From positions 6,228,501 through 6,292,500 of the forward strand of contig NZ_CP108036.1 of NCBI RefSeq assembly GCF_036170895.1: DNA of 64,000 nucleotides. The letters run 5' to 3'. Position numbers and translations under genes: made by a program. Shown here one piece after another: positions 1 to 7,777 of this stretch (positions are counted from its first letter, which is position 1; every line of letters begins with the position of its first letter). This DNA is from Streptomyces erythrochromogenes. GTDB taxonomy: Bacteria > Actinomycetota > Actinomycetes > Streptomycetales > Streptomycetaceae. The notes below the pieces were generated by a model. That model had not been told where the DNA came from and did no database searches. It saw nothing but the letters and a program-made list of their open reading frames with translations.

Positions 1-730
1 CCATGGTGCGGATGATGCGCCAGCCGCCCAGGTAGGTGCCGAGCGCGATGGCCAGACCGGCGGAGACGATGACCCAGACCGGCGGGTTCGCGTCGGGCGC
101 GAGCGCGCCGCCGGCGATGAGGGCCAGGGTGATGATGCCCATCGTCTTCTGCGCGTCGTTGGTGCCGTGCGCGAGGGAGACCAGGCCGGCCGAGGCGATC
201 TGGCCGGCGCGGTAGCCCTTGGCGGAGGTCTTCTCGCCGACCTTGTCACCCAGCTTGTAGGTGAGCTTGGCGGCCAGGTACGCGGCGATGCCGGCGACCA
301 GCGGGGCGGCGATCGCGGGGATGAGGACCTTGGTCACGACGACCCCGCCGTTGACCGCGCCGATGCCGGCGGAGGCGACAGCGGCACCGATCAGGCCGCC
401 CATCAGGGCGTGGGAGGAACTGGACGGGAGTCCGACCAGCCAGGTGACGAGGTTCCAGAGGATCGCGCCGACCAGCGCGGCGAAGATCACCTCTGGCTGG
501 ATGCCTTCCTCGTTGACGAGGCCCTTGGAGATCGTCTTGGCGACCTCCACGGACATGAACGCGCCGACGAGGTTGAGCACGGCGGACATGGCCACCGCGG
601 TCTTGGGCTTGAGGGCGCCGGTCGAGATGGTGGTGGCCATCGCGTTGGCCGTGTCGTGAAAACCGTTCGTGAAGTCGAACACGAGAGCGGTGATGATCAC
701 GATCCCGAGGAGAAGCGTTATGTGCTCCAT
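1..730 (-). CDS. pit: Inorganic phosphate transporter, Pit family (5' part of gene; C-terminus outside window)
   Basis: Low-affinity, ion-coupled phosphate permease of the cytoplasmic membrane. The minus strand reads MEHITLLLGIVIITALVFDF then TNGFHDTANAMATTISTGAL, the signature of Pit permeases, then PSSSSHALMGGLIGA and, about 200 residues in, AHGTNDAQKTMG, the second half of the internal duplication. Roughly 243 residues with several hydrophobic helices are present; the rest runs off the left edge. The ATG start was chosen because the Pit N-terminus begins there. A PHO-box-like direct repeat lies about 50-70 nt upstream, suggesting PhoP control. No pap-like gene lies upstream, so it resembles the stand-alone type of Streptomyces Pit gene. 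Family confident; paralogue identity inferred. Confidence 0.95.
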   Translation of the reverse strand, partial: MEHITLLLGIVIITALVFDFTNGFHDTANAMATTISTGALKPKTAVAMSAVLNLVGAFMSVEVAKTISKGLVNEEGIQPEVIFAALVGAILWNLVTWLVGLPSSSSHALMGGLIGAAVASAGIGAVNGGVVVTKVLIPAIAAPLVAGIAAYLAAKLTYKLGDKVGEKTSAKGYRAGQIASAGLVSLAHGTNDAQKTMGIITLALIAGGALAPDANPPVWVIVSAGLAIALGTYLGGWRIIRTM

Positions 731-777
731 TTACCCAGGCTTCTGTTTGGCGTCAGTGGCTCGGTGAACGTAGGCAA

Positions 778-799
778 CCTGGATGAACGGAAGGTGAAC
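778..799 (-). promoter_or_regulatory. PHO box (PhoP-binding direct repeats) upstream of pit
   Basis: On the minus strand two adjacent 11-bp units read GTTCACCTTCC and GTTCATCCAGG, matching the Streptomyces PhoP direct-repeat unit, which begins GTTCA. A further GTTCACC lies at 763-769, out of 11-bp phase. The site is 48-69 nt upstream of the pit start. The rest of the 731-1039 gap shows no gene; the divergent hydrolase must have its promoter there but I see no convincing -10/-35 pair. Confidence 0.75.
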
Positions 800-1039
800 T
801 GGCTCCGGCGGAGCGGTGTACGGGCACGGGGCGCGATCGGGACATTCGTCCTGATTCTTACGTAGATTTCGGCATTAACGCAGGCCAAAGCCGGGTGAAT
901 GAACCCCTCCGCCCGTCCCCGGCGGCGCACGCCGCCACCCCTGGCGTCCCTCGAAAGAGACCCAGATCACTCTCCCCGCGTAGACCCGGAAGGGTCACCT
1001 CCGGTGGCTCGCCGGACTCTGCGCGACCACACTGGAACG

Positions 1040-2170
1040 GTGCGTACCGTGACAGCGACGGCAGCGGCCGTCACGACGACCCTCCTCGGGGCGGGCGCGG
1101 CCGCCGTGGCGGCCGGCCGGTACGCCGCCGACGCCGCCCTGCGCCCCCGGCCCGGCGCTCCGCTCCCCGGCGGACCGCGGCTGAGCGTCCATTCCGCCGG
1201 CGACGGCAGGATCGCCCTCACCCGCTCGCTCGCCTCCCTGCGCCCCGGCGTGTACGGCCTGACCGCGCCCGGTGTGCACGCCGTCGTCGGGCCCGTGCTC
1301 CCGGACGCCGCCCACGACCCCGACACCGTCGTGCGCCGGCTCCTCTCCGTCACCCACGGCAGCCTCGACCCCGGCACCCGGGTCACCCTCACCCCCCAGG
1401 TCCACATCGGCGATCCGCGCACCGCACTCGGGCTCGACCACGCAGACGTGGACGTCCCCGGCGAGCTCGGCGCCCTGCCCGCGTGGTTCGTGCCCGCCGC
1501 CCGGGACACCTGGGTGATCACCGTGCACGGACTCGGCGCCGGCCGCGAGCACCCGATGGTGGTCATGCCCTTCCTGCACCGCCACCGGCTGCCCGTCCTG
1601 GACCTCGGCTACCGCGGCGACCTCGGTGCCCCCGAACCCCCCGACGGCCTCGGCCACCTAGGCGAATCCGAGTGGCGGGACCTGGACGCCGCCATTCGCT
1701 ACGCCCTGCGTTACGGCGCCCGGCGCGTGATCCTGCACGGCTGGTCCACCGGCGCCACCATGGCCCTGCGCGCCGTCGAGCGCTCGGCGCTCGCCGACCG
1801 GATCTCGGGCCTGGTGCTCGACTCGCCCGTGCTCGACTGGCACACCACCCTGCGCGCACTCGCCGCGGCGCGCCGCACCCCGGCCCTGGTGCTGCCGCTG
1901 GCCGTGCGGGCCGCCGAGGGCCGCGCGGGGCTGCGCGCCGACCGGCTGCCGCCCGGCGCCGACCCCGGAGCGCTGAAGGCCCCCGTACTGATCTTCCACG
2001 GCCCCGACGACACGCTCGCCCCCTGGCAGCCCTCCCAGCGGCTCGCCGCCGCCCGCCCCGACCTGATCACCCTGCACACGGTGCGGGAGGCCGGGCACGG
2101 GGCGATGTGGAACGCCGATCCCGCCGGATACGAGGAAGCCCTGCGCCGCTTCCTCACCCCTTTGATGTGA
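1040..2170 (+). CDS. Alpha/beta hydrolase with N-terminal membrane anchor or signal
   Basis: Probable serine hydrolase of the alpha/beta fold; substrate unknown. From the GTG start the protein is about 376 residues. It has a short hydrophobic N-terminal stretch (TATAAAVTTTLLGAGAAAVAAG) that fits an anchor or uncleaved signal. The nucleophile elbow is ILHGWSTGATMAL (Ser near residue 235). A late FHGPDDTLAPW motif supplies the acid and EAGHGAMW the catalytic His. The frame opens upstream at 899, but that extension is Arg/Pro-rich and has no ribosome-binding site, so I place the start at the GTG before RTVTATAAAV. It is divergent from pit and transcribed towards the next gene. Fold confident, substrate unknown. 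Confidence 0.85.
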   Translation: MRTVTATAAAVTTTLLGAGAAAVAAGRYAADAALRPRPGAPLPGGPRLSVHSAGDGRIALTRSLASLRPGVYGLTAPGVHAVVGPVLPDAAHDPDTVVRRLLSVTHGSLDPGTRVTLTPQVHIGDPRTALGLDHADVDVPGELGALPAWFVPAARDTWVITVHGLGAGREHPMVVMPFLHRHRLPVLDLGYRGDLGAPEPPDGLGHLGESEWRDLDAAIRYALRYGARRVILHGWSTGATMALRAVERSALADRISGLVLDSPVLDWHTTLRALAAARRTPALVLPLAVRAAEGRAGLRADRLPPGADPGALKAPVLIFHGPDDTLAPWQPSQRLAAARPDLITLHTVREAGHGAMWNADPAGYEEALRRFLTPLM

Positions 2171-2183
2171 AGGCCGTGTGACG

Positions 2184-2214
2184 GACCGGGCCCTGCGGGC
2201 GGGTTGTCCCGGTC
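2184..2214 (+). terminator. Weak terminator-like hairpin after the hydrolase
   Basis: GACCGGG and CCCGGTC form 7-bp arms around a 17-nt G-rich loop, just after the hydrolase stop. There is no T-tract. Confidence 0.35.
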
Positions 2215-2250
2215 TGCCCCGGGGGCGGGTGGGGAAGGAGCCGATTCCGT

Positions 2251-3711
2251 TTGGGCTTTCGGCCAGTGACGGGCGAGACTGCTTCCGTGACGTCCCGAAA
2301 GCCTGATGAGCAGTTGGCTCGCGACTCCAGACTCCGACTCGTCTCCCCGCGCTCCGTCGCCGCGGCACGCAAGGCGGTGACCGACCGCCGCACCCGCCCC
2401 GCCCCGCGCCCTCCGGCGGGCACCCCGGCCACCGCCGACCTCGCGAACCGGGCCCGGGCCTCGCTGGCGGACGCCGTACGCCTGACCCGCTGGGCGGAAC
2501 GCAACCTCGGCGCGGTGGACGGGGGCCGGCCCGCCCCCACGGGAGCCCTGCCCGCCGCCGACGTCGAACGCGCCGCCGACGAGCTGGGACTGACGCACGG
2601 CCAGATCAGGGTCGGCTGGGACCGCGCCCGCCTCGCCGGCCTGGTCGAGGTGCACGGCGGCCACGCCCGCCCCGGCTGGCGGCTGCGCGCCTGGGACCGC
2701 GACGACACCGCCGTACTGCGCGGCTGGGTCGCCCTCTTCGACGCCTGGTCGCTGGTCCACCCGGCCCCCGCCGACATCGCCCCCGAGGCCGTCGCCGAGG
2801 TCGTCGAGGCCATGCCCCAGCTGCTCTCCCTGCTCCAGCTGTCCGCGGGCCCGGTGACCGTCCCCGACCTGCTGGACCTGCTCGGCCAGCGCGTCACCGA
2901 ACTGCGCGACGAGCGCTGCGAGATCCCCTACGAGGCCGAGCCCGCGACGGCGCTGACCTCCGCGGCCGGCTCCGCCGAGTCCCGCCCCGTCCCGCTCGCC
3001 CGGCTGCTGCGCTGGGCGCTCGGCGGCCTCGCCGCCGTGGACGCGGTGACCCTAGGACCCGCCCGGGCCACCCTCACCCCGCTCGGCAGCTGGGCCGTGT
3101 GGGTCAAGCTGGAGCAGATCTGCGTCGCGGCGCAGAGCCCCGCCGGGAACATCGAGCAGTCCGCCGCCGCCATGCTGCACGGCTGCGCGCGGCTCACCCC
3201 CGGACCGGCCCGCGCCGAGTACCAGGCCTGGCTCGCCGCCCGGCCCGTCGGCCACGCCGTCGCCGAGCTCCTCCAGGCCGCCCGCGGCGAGGACGCCCTG
3301 CTGCGCGGCCTCGCCTTCGAGGCGCTGCGCGTGGTCGGCGCCCCCGCGGAGCCCGAGGTGCGCGCCGCCGTGCGCGAGCCCGCGCTGCGCCCGTACGCGC
3401 TGCTCTGGCTCGCCGTGCACGACGGCGTCGACCCCGACGAGGCGCAGGACGTGCTCACCGCGGAGGAGTCGACCTGGCTCTGGGTGGACACCGCCGCCGC
3501 CATCGCCGACCACGGCGAGGCCGAGCTGCTGGCCCGCCACCTGGACTCGGCCGTCCGCACCACCGTCCCCCGGCTGCTGGACGAGGTCCGCGCGGTCGGC
3601 CATCCGCGCACCGTGCAGGTCCTGGTCGCGCTGGCCGCCGCCCACCCGGACCCGGCCCTGGCCAAGGCGGTCCGCCGGGCCGCCTTCCAGGTCCACACCG
3701 GCGGCGCCTGA
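2251..3711 (+). CDS. Conserved actinobacterial protein of unknown function
   Basis: I do not recognise a characterised family. The product is about 486 residues, Ala/Leu-rich and probably cytosolic, with no signal peptide or membrane segment. Residues about 90-160 have a winged-helix flavour (ELGLTHGQIRVGWDRARLAG LVEVHGG). The C-terminal third is a run of amphipathic helices (LAFEALRVVGAPAEPEVRAA) that look HEAT-like. The TTG start has AAGGAG ten bases upstream; a GTG at 2287 (VTSRKPDEQ) is the alternative and could be the true start. It lies 80 nt after the hydrolase on the same strand and ends at a strong convergent terminator. Confidence 0.7.
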   Translation: MGFRPVTGETASVTSRKPDEQLARDSRLRLVSPRSVAAARKAVTDRRTRPAPRPPAGTPATADLANRARASLADAVRLTRWAERNLGAVDGGRPAPTGALPAADVERAADELGLTHGQIRVGWDRARLAGLVEVHGGHARPGWRLRAWDRDDTAVLRGWVALFDAWSLVHPAPADIAPEAVAEVVEAMPQLLSLLQLSAGPVTVPDLLDLLGQRVTELRDERCEIPYEAEPATALTSAAGSAESRPVPLARLLRWALGGLAAVDAVTLGPARATLTPLGSWAVWVKLEQICVAAQSPAGNIEQSAAAMLHGCARLTPGPARAEYQAWLAARPVGHAVAELLQAARGEDALLRGLAFEALRVVGAPAEPEVRAAVREPALRPYALLWLAVHDGVDPDEAQDVLTAEESTWLWVDTAAAIADHGEAELLARHLDSAVRTTVPRLLDEVRAVGHPRTVQVLVALAAAHPDPALAKAVRRAAFQVHTGGA

Positions 3712-3731
3712 CACCCGCGCTACGCGCGTAC

Positions 3732-3761
3732 GCGCCGCGGCTCCGACCGGATCCGCGGCGC
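3732..3761. terminator. Bidirectional terminator hairpin
   Basis: GCGCCGCGG and CCGCGGCGC form a perfect 9-bp stem with a 12-nt loop, between convergent genes ending at 3711 and 3778. Confidence 0.7.
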
Positions 3762-3777
3762 GCACGTCCCGCGGCTC

Positions 3778-4173
3778 TCAGGCCTGCGGCGCGTAGGTGC
3801 CGAAGCTCCAGATGTTGCCCTCGCCGTCCCGGGCCATGTAGTCGCGGGAGCCGTAGTCCTGGTCGGTGGGCCCCATCAGGATCTCCACACCGTGCTCGAC
3901 GGCCCGCCGGTGGTGGGCGTCCACGTCGTCGACCACGACGTAGACCCCCGAGGGGCCGGCGCCCTCCATGGCCTTGTCGAAGGCCCCGCCGGTGCCCTTG
4001 CTGCCCAGCATCACCACACCGTTGCCGTACGCCAGCTCCGCGTGCACCACCGAGCCGTCGTCCCCCTCGTACACCGCGACCTGGCTGAAGCCGAAGGCCT
4101 CGGTCAGCAGCTTGATCGCCGCCTTCGCGTCGCGGTAGACCAGCGTGGGACAGATGGACGGAACGCCTGCCAT
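3778..4173 (-). CDS. VOC (glyoxalase/bleomycin-resistance) superfamily protein
   Basis: A small betaalpha-betabetabeta-fold protein of about 131 residues. Typical elements are CPTLVYRDAKAAIKLLTEAFGF at the N-terminus, GPSGVYVVVDDVDAHHRRAVEHG in the middle, and RDYMARDGEGNIWSFGTYAP at the C-terminus. Such proteins bind metal or small ligands as dimers (glyoxalases, dioxygenases, antibiotic sequestration); this one resembles the PhnB-like subgroup, whose function is usually unknown. The ATG at 4173 was chosen because GAGGGAG lies 8 nt upstream; the in-frame GTG at 4182 directly abuts that site. Monocistronic. Confidence 0.85.
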   Translation of the reverse strand: MAGVPSICPTLVYRDAKAAIKLLTEAFGFSQVAVYEGDDGSVVHAELAYGNGVVMLGSKGTGGAFDKAMEGAGPSGVYVVVDDVDAHHRRAVEHGVEILMGPTDQDYGSRDYMARDGEGNIWSFGTYAPQA

Positions 4174-4235
4174 GACGATCACTCCCTCTCGTGACGGTGA
4201 CCCGCGTCACACAGCATGGCAGGCGCCGCCGACGG

Positions 4236-5126
4236 TCAGCGGAAGGTGTTGCACTGGGCCATGTCGCCGGTCCGGTAGCCCTGGTAGAACCACTGCTGGC
4301 GCTGCTCGGCCGAGCCGTGCGTCCAGGACTCCGGGGTCACCCGGCCCTGGAACTTCTCCTGGATCCGGTCGTCGCCGACCGCGGCCGCCGCGTCCAGCCC
4401 GTCCCTGATGTCCTGGTCGGTCAGCGTGGTGATCAGGGGCCGCCCCGTGGACTCATCCGGGGTCCGCGTCGCGTTGTGCGCCCACACCCCCGCGTAGCAG
4501 TCGGCCTGCAGCTCCACCTTGACCGCGTTGCTGTTCGCGCCCTGCCGCCCGTCCTGGGCCCGCTGGAGGGTGCCGGTCAGGTTCTGGATGTGGTGCCCGT
4601 ACTCGTGGGCCACGACGTACGCCTGGGCGAAGGGGCCGCCGCTCGCGCCGAACTTGGTCCGCAGCTCCTCGAAGAAGCCCAGGTCCAGGTAGACCTGCCG
4701 GTCGGCGGGGCAGTAGAAGGGGCCCACGGCCGCGGTGGCGGCTCCGCAGGCGGTGTTCACCCGGCCGGTGAAGAAGACCGTCGACGCCGGGCTGTACTGG
4801 CCCCCGCGCCGCGTGAACTCCTGCCGCCAGAAGTCCTGGGTGCTGTTGACCACCGCGACCAGCCGGCAGTCCTCGCGCGCGTTCGCGTCCTGCCCCGTCC
4901 GGCACGCCTGCTGGACCTGGTTGACGGAGGACGCGGCGGGAGCCGGCTCCTCGTCCCCCGAGGACAGCCCCAGCTGCTCCGGCCCCACGCCGAAGAGCAG
5001 GCCCATGATGAGCGCGAGGATGCCGACGAGGCCGCCGCCGATGGTGGCCTTACCGCCCGGGATGCGACTGCCACGCACGTCCTTGACCTCGGACGTGTCC
5101 AGATTGGCGTTGTCGTCGAACTGCAT
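4236..5126 (-). CDS. Neutral zinc metallopeptidase, YpfJ family
   Basis: Membrane-anchored putative zinc peptidase of about 296 residues. The order is a polar N-terminus (MQFDDNANLDTSEVKDVRG), one transmembrane helix near residues 28-47 (ATIGGGLVGILALIMGLLFG), then the YpfJ-type extracytoplasmic domain with the zinc motif VVAHEYGHHIQNL near residue 172 and a downstream ELQADCYAGVWAH that carries the third ligand. The frame opens seven codons earlier, but MQFDD is the family start and has a GAGGG-type site. Length is normal for the family. Target substrates are unknown. It is divergent from the ABC-F gene. Confidence 0.9.
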   Translation of the reverse strand: MQFDDNANLDTSEVKDVRGSRIPGGKATIGGGLVGILALIMGLLFGVGPEQLGLSSGDEEPAPAASSVNQVQQACRTGQDANAREDCRLVAVVNSTQDFWRQEFTRRGGQYSPASTVFFTGRVNTACGAATAAVGPFYCPADRQVYLDLGFFEELRTKFGASGGPFAQAYVVAHEYGHHIQNLTGTLQRAQDGRQGANSNAVKVELQADCYAGVWAHNATRTPDESTGRPLITTLTDQDIRDGLDAAAAVGDDRIQEKFQGRVTPESWTHGSAEQRQQWFYQGYRTGDMAQCNTFR

Positions 5127-5331
5127 CCCGCACCGCCCTCGATCCATGGAGCAGGCGCGGCCGCGTGGCCGCCCCTGCGGCGAGTATCAACCTGTTCATC
5201 CCGATACGCGCCTCGGCCCCTCCCCGGGGGTGCCTGGGCCGAACGGGGGACGGGGGGAGTGGAGCGCGGCGGCCGGGCGGCCTCGCCGCCGCCCCGGAAA
5301 CCAGTTGCACACCCCCGGTAGAATGTCTCCC

Positions 5332-5355
5332 ATGGCGAATCTCCTCGCGGATTAA
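5332..5355 (+). promoter_or_regulatory. Possible 7-codon leader peptide (MANLLAD) upstream of the ABC-F gene
   Basis: A -10-like TAGAAT at 5319-5324 sits 7 nt before an ATG that opens a 7-codon ORF ending in TAA. The arrangement would give a nearly leaderless message whose first ORF is a short peptide, 62 nt before the ABC-F GTG. No good -35 is visible. This is inference from layout; the rest of 5127-5416 shows no other gene. Confidence 0.35.
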
Positions 5356-5416
5356 CGGCGTCGAAGCCTCGCGTCCCGCCCCCTTCCGCCGTCCCGACCC
5401 GCCCTGGAGTATTTCC

Positions 5417-7015
5417 GTGATCACCGCCACCGGCATCGAGCTGCGCGCCGGCGCCCGCGTCCTCATCGAGTCCGCCTCTTTCCGCATTTCCAAGGGCGAC
5501 CGCATCGGCCTCGTCGGCCGCAACGGCGCCGGCAAGACCACCCTCACCAAGTGCCTCGCGGGGGAGGGCCAGCCCGCCGGCGGCTCCATCACCCGTTCGG
5601 GCGAAGTGGGCTACCTCCCGCAGGACCCCCGCACCGGAGACCTCGACGTCCTGGCGCGCGACCGGATCCTGTCCGCCCGCGGTCTCGACGTCCTCATCAA
5701 GAAGATGCGGGCGAACGAGGAGCGCATCGCCACCGGCGCCGGCGCCACCCGCGAGAAGGCGCTCAAGCAGTACGAGCGCCAGGAGACCGAGTTCCTCACC
5801 AAGGGCGGGTACGCCGCCGAGTCCGAGGCCGCGACCATCTCGGCCGCGCTCAGCCTGCCGGAGCGGGTCCTCGGCCAGCCGCTGCACACCCTCTCCGGTG
5901 GTCAGCGCCGCCGCGTCGAGCTGGCCCGGATCCTCTTCTCGGACGCCGACACCCTGCTCCTCGACGAGCCGACGAACCACCTCGACGCCGACTCGATCGT
6001 CTGGCTGCGGGACTACCTCAAGAACTACCGCGGCGGCTTCGTCGTGATCTCCCACGACGTCGACCTCGTCGAGACCGTCGTGAACAAGGTGTTCTACCTG
6101 GACGCCAACCGGTCCGTGATCGACGTCTACAACATGGGCTGGAAGCTCTACCAGCAGCAGCGCGAGGCCGACGAGAAGCGCCGCAAGCGCGAGCGCCAGA
6201 ACGCCGAGAAGAAGGCCGCGGCCCTGAACTCCCAGGCCGACAAGATGCGCGCCAAGGCCACCAAGACGGTCGCCGCGCAGAACATGGCCAAGCGGGCCGA
6301 GCGGCTGCTGTCGGGCCTGGAGGCCGTCCGCGTCTCCGACAAGGTGGCCAAGCTGCGCTTCCCGGACCCGGCCCCCTGCGGCAAGACGCCGCTGACCGCC
6401 GAGGGCCTGTCGAAGTCGTACGGCTCCCTGGAGATCTTCACCGACGTCGACCTGGCCATCGACAAGGGCTCCCGCGTGGTCATCCTCGGCCTCAACGGCG
6501 CCGGCAAGACCACCCTGCTGCGCCTGCTCGCGGGCGCCGAGCAGCCCGACACCGGCCAGGTCACGCCCGGCCACGGCCTCAAGCTCGGCTACTACGCCCA
6601 GGAGCACGAGACCCTGGACCCGGACCGCACGGTCCTGGAGAACATGCGCTCCTCCGCGCCCGACCTGGACCTGGTCGACGTGCGCAAGACGCTCGGCTCC
6701 TTCCTGTTCTCCGGGGACGACGTCGACAAGCCCGCGGGCGTGCTCTCCGGCGGTGAGAAGACCCGTCTGGCCCTGGCCACGCTGGTCGTCTCCTCGGCGA
6801 ACGTGCTGCTCCTCGACGAGCCCACGAACAACCTCGACCCGGCCAGCCGCGAGGAGATCCTGGGCGCGCTGCGCACCTACAAGGGCGCCGTCATCCTCGT
6901 CACGCACGACGAGGGCGCCGTGGAGGCCCTGGAGCCGGAGCGCATCATCCTGCTCCCGGACGGTGTCGAGGACCTGTGGGGACCGGACTACCGGGACCTG
7001 GTGGCCCTCGCCTGA
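5417..7015 (+). CDS. ABC-F family ATPase (ribosome-associated type)
   Basis: Duplicated ABC ATPase without membrane domains, about 532 residues. ABC-F proteins act on the ribosome at the E/P-site tRNA, as translation factors or antibiotic-protection factors. Domain 1 has GLVGRNGAGKTT (residues 31-42), LSGGQRRRVELARI and LLLDEPTNHLD. A charged linker (READEKRRKRERQNAEKKAA, about 240-300) is the P-site tRNA interaction motif. Domain 2 has LGLNGAGKTTLLRLLAG, LSGGEKTRLAL and LLLDEPTNNLD. The GTG start follows TGGAG by 7 nt and begins at the family N-terminus; the frame is open upstream to 5165. Which antibiotic, if any, is not visible. Tandem hairpins follow. Confidence 0.92.
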   Translation: MITATGIELRAGARVLIESASFRISKGDRIGLVGRNGAGKTTLTKCLAGEGQPAGGSITRSGEVGYLPQDPRTGDLDVLARDRILSARGLDVLIKKMRANEERIATGAGATREKALKQYERQETEFLTKGGYAAESEAATISAALSLPERVLGQPLHTLSGGQRRRVELARILFSDADTLLLDEPTNHLDADSIVWLRDYLKNYRGGFVVISHDVDLVETVVNKVFYLDANRSVIDVYNMGWKLYQQQREADEKRRKRERQNAEKKAAALNSQADKMRAKATKTVAAQNMAKRAERLLSGLEAVRVSDKVAKLRFPDPAPCGKTPLTAEGLSKSYGSLEIFTDVDLAIDKGSRVVILGLNGAGKTTLLRLLAGAEQPDTGQVTPGHGLKLGYYAQEHETLDPDRTVLENMRSSAPDLDLVDVRKTLGSFLFSGDDVDKPAGVLSGGEKTRLALATLVVSSANVLLLDEPTNNLDPASREEILGALRTYKGAVILVTHDEGAVEALEPERIILLPDGVEDLWGPDYRDLVALA

Positions 7016-7017
7016 CC

Positions 7018-7039
7018 CCTCCCCGGCCTGCCGGGGAGG
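7018..7039 (+). terminator. Terminator of the ABC-F gene
   Basis: CCTCCCCGG and CCGGGGAGG form a 9-bp stem with a 4-nt loop, beginning two bases after the stop codon. Confidence 0.75.
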
Positions 7040-7146
7040 TGCCGGGATGCCGTCCCGGCTCTGATCCAGTTCCTTATGGATCATTCGGCTCAGGGGTGAT
7101 CCATCATCTGAGTGAGACGGTCTCGTACCGTTGCGCGTCGTACGAC

Positions 7147-7193
7147 GGCCCCGGCCGCACCCGCGAGGGTGCCCGACCGGGGCCCTCGTTTTT
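7147..7193 (+). terminator. Intrinsic terminator with T-tract
   Basis: GGCCCCGG and CCGGGGCC bracket an inner GCACCC/GGGTGC stem and are followed by CTCGTTTTT. It is about 110 nt after the ABC-F terminator and about 200 nt before the next gene. The remaining 7040-7399 sequence shows small inverted repeats (GATCCA/TGGATC near 7061) but no ORF I can support. It could end a short RNA starting around 7080-7100. Confidence 0.7.
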
Positions 7194-7399
7194 CCGCGGT
7201 CCGGCCCCTGACCTGGAGATTCCCGGGGAGGTCGACGGAGTGTGACGGAAGTCATGCGGCGGAAGAGGAGATTCCGTTCTGCTCGGGTGTCCACGGCTCG
7301 GGAAATGCCGCCGTACCGACCTTGCTGAATGGGTGGCCAGGAAGCCGGGGAGGGGTGATCATGAGAAGTCCAGAGCGCACTTCCCATGAGGAGGCACGG

Positions 7400-7621
7400 G
7401 TGGCCGAGACTCTGAAGAAGGGCAGCCGGGTTACCGGCGCCGCGCGCGACAAGCTCGCGGCAGACCTGAAGAAGAAGTACGACTCCGGTGCGAGTATCCG
7501 GGCGCTGGCCGAAGAGACCGGCCGGTCCTACGGATTCGTCCACCGGATGCTCAGTGAGTCCGGGGTTTCGCTGCGCGGCCGCGGTGGCGCGACGCGTGGC
7601 AAGAAGGCGGCTACGGCCTGA
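7400..7621 (+). CDS. Small helix-turn-helix DNA-binding protein
   Basis: A basic protein of about 73 residues conserved in Streptomyces. AARDKLAADLKKKYDSGASIRALAEETGRSYGFVHRMLSESG forms a resolvase/Fis-like helix-turn-helix (residues about 14-55; SIRALAEETGRSYGFVHRML is the HTH itself). A basic Gly/Lys tail (RGRGGATRGKKAATA) follows. The GTG was chosen because GAGGAGG lies 5 nt upstream; the frame opens at 7112, but that extension overlaps the T-tract terminator. Regulatory target unknown. Single gene, bordered by the upstream terminator and by the enoyl-CoA hydratase leader. Confidence 0.85.
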   Translation: MAETLKKGSRVTGAARDKLAADLKKKYDSGASIRALAEETGRSYGFVHRMLSESGVSLRGRGGATRGKKAATA

Positions 7622-7724
7622 CCCCGGTCCATCGGATCCAACGCTCCAACGGCTTCAAGGCTCACATGATCCGACGTTCCCTTCGGTGACCCCCGGTCGG
7701 CCCCCCGGCCGACTGGGTGGTTAC

Positions 7725-7763
7725 TGTGCAGTCACTTAGGCCGAGCTTGCGGCCGACTGCACA
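7725..7763 (+). promoter_or_regulatory. Leader hairpin/inverted repeat directly before the enoyl-CoA hydratase gene
   Basis: TGTGCAGTC (7725-7733) and GACTGCACA (7755-7763) are perfect 9-bp arms, and an inner GGCC/GGCC stem extends them with a one-sided ACTTA bulge. The 3' arm ends just before the ribosome-binding site (CCGGAGG, 7764-7770) of the gene at 7778. It may be an mRNA structure or an operator. Confidence 0.5.
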
Positions 7764-7777
7764 CCGGAGGCATACAG

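Noticed and set aside
4757..7543. Long minus-strand frame across the ABC-F gene
   Set aside because: Antisense shadow of the ABC-F gene; no recognisable domain.
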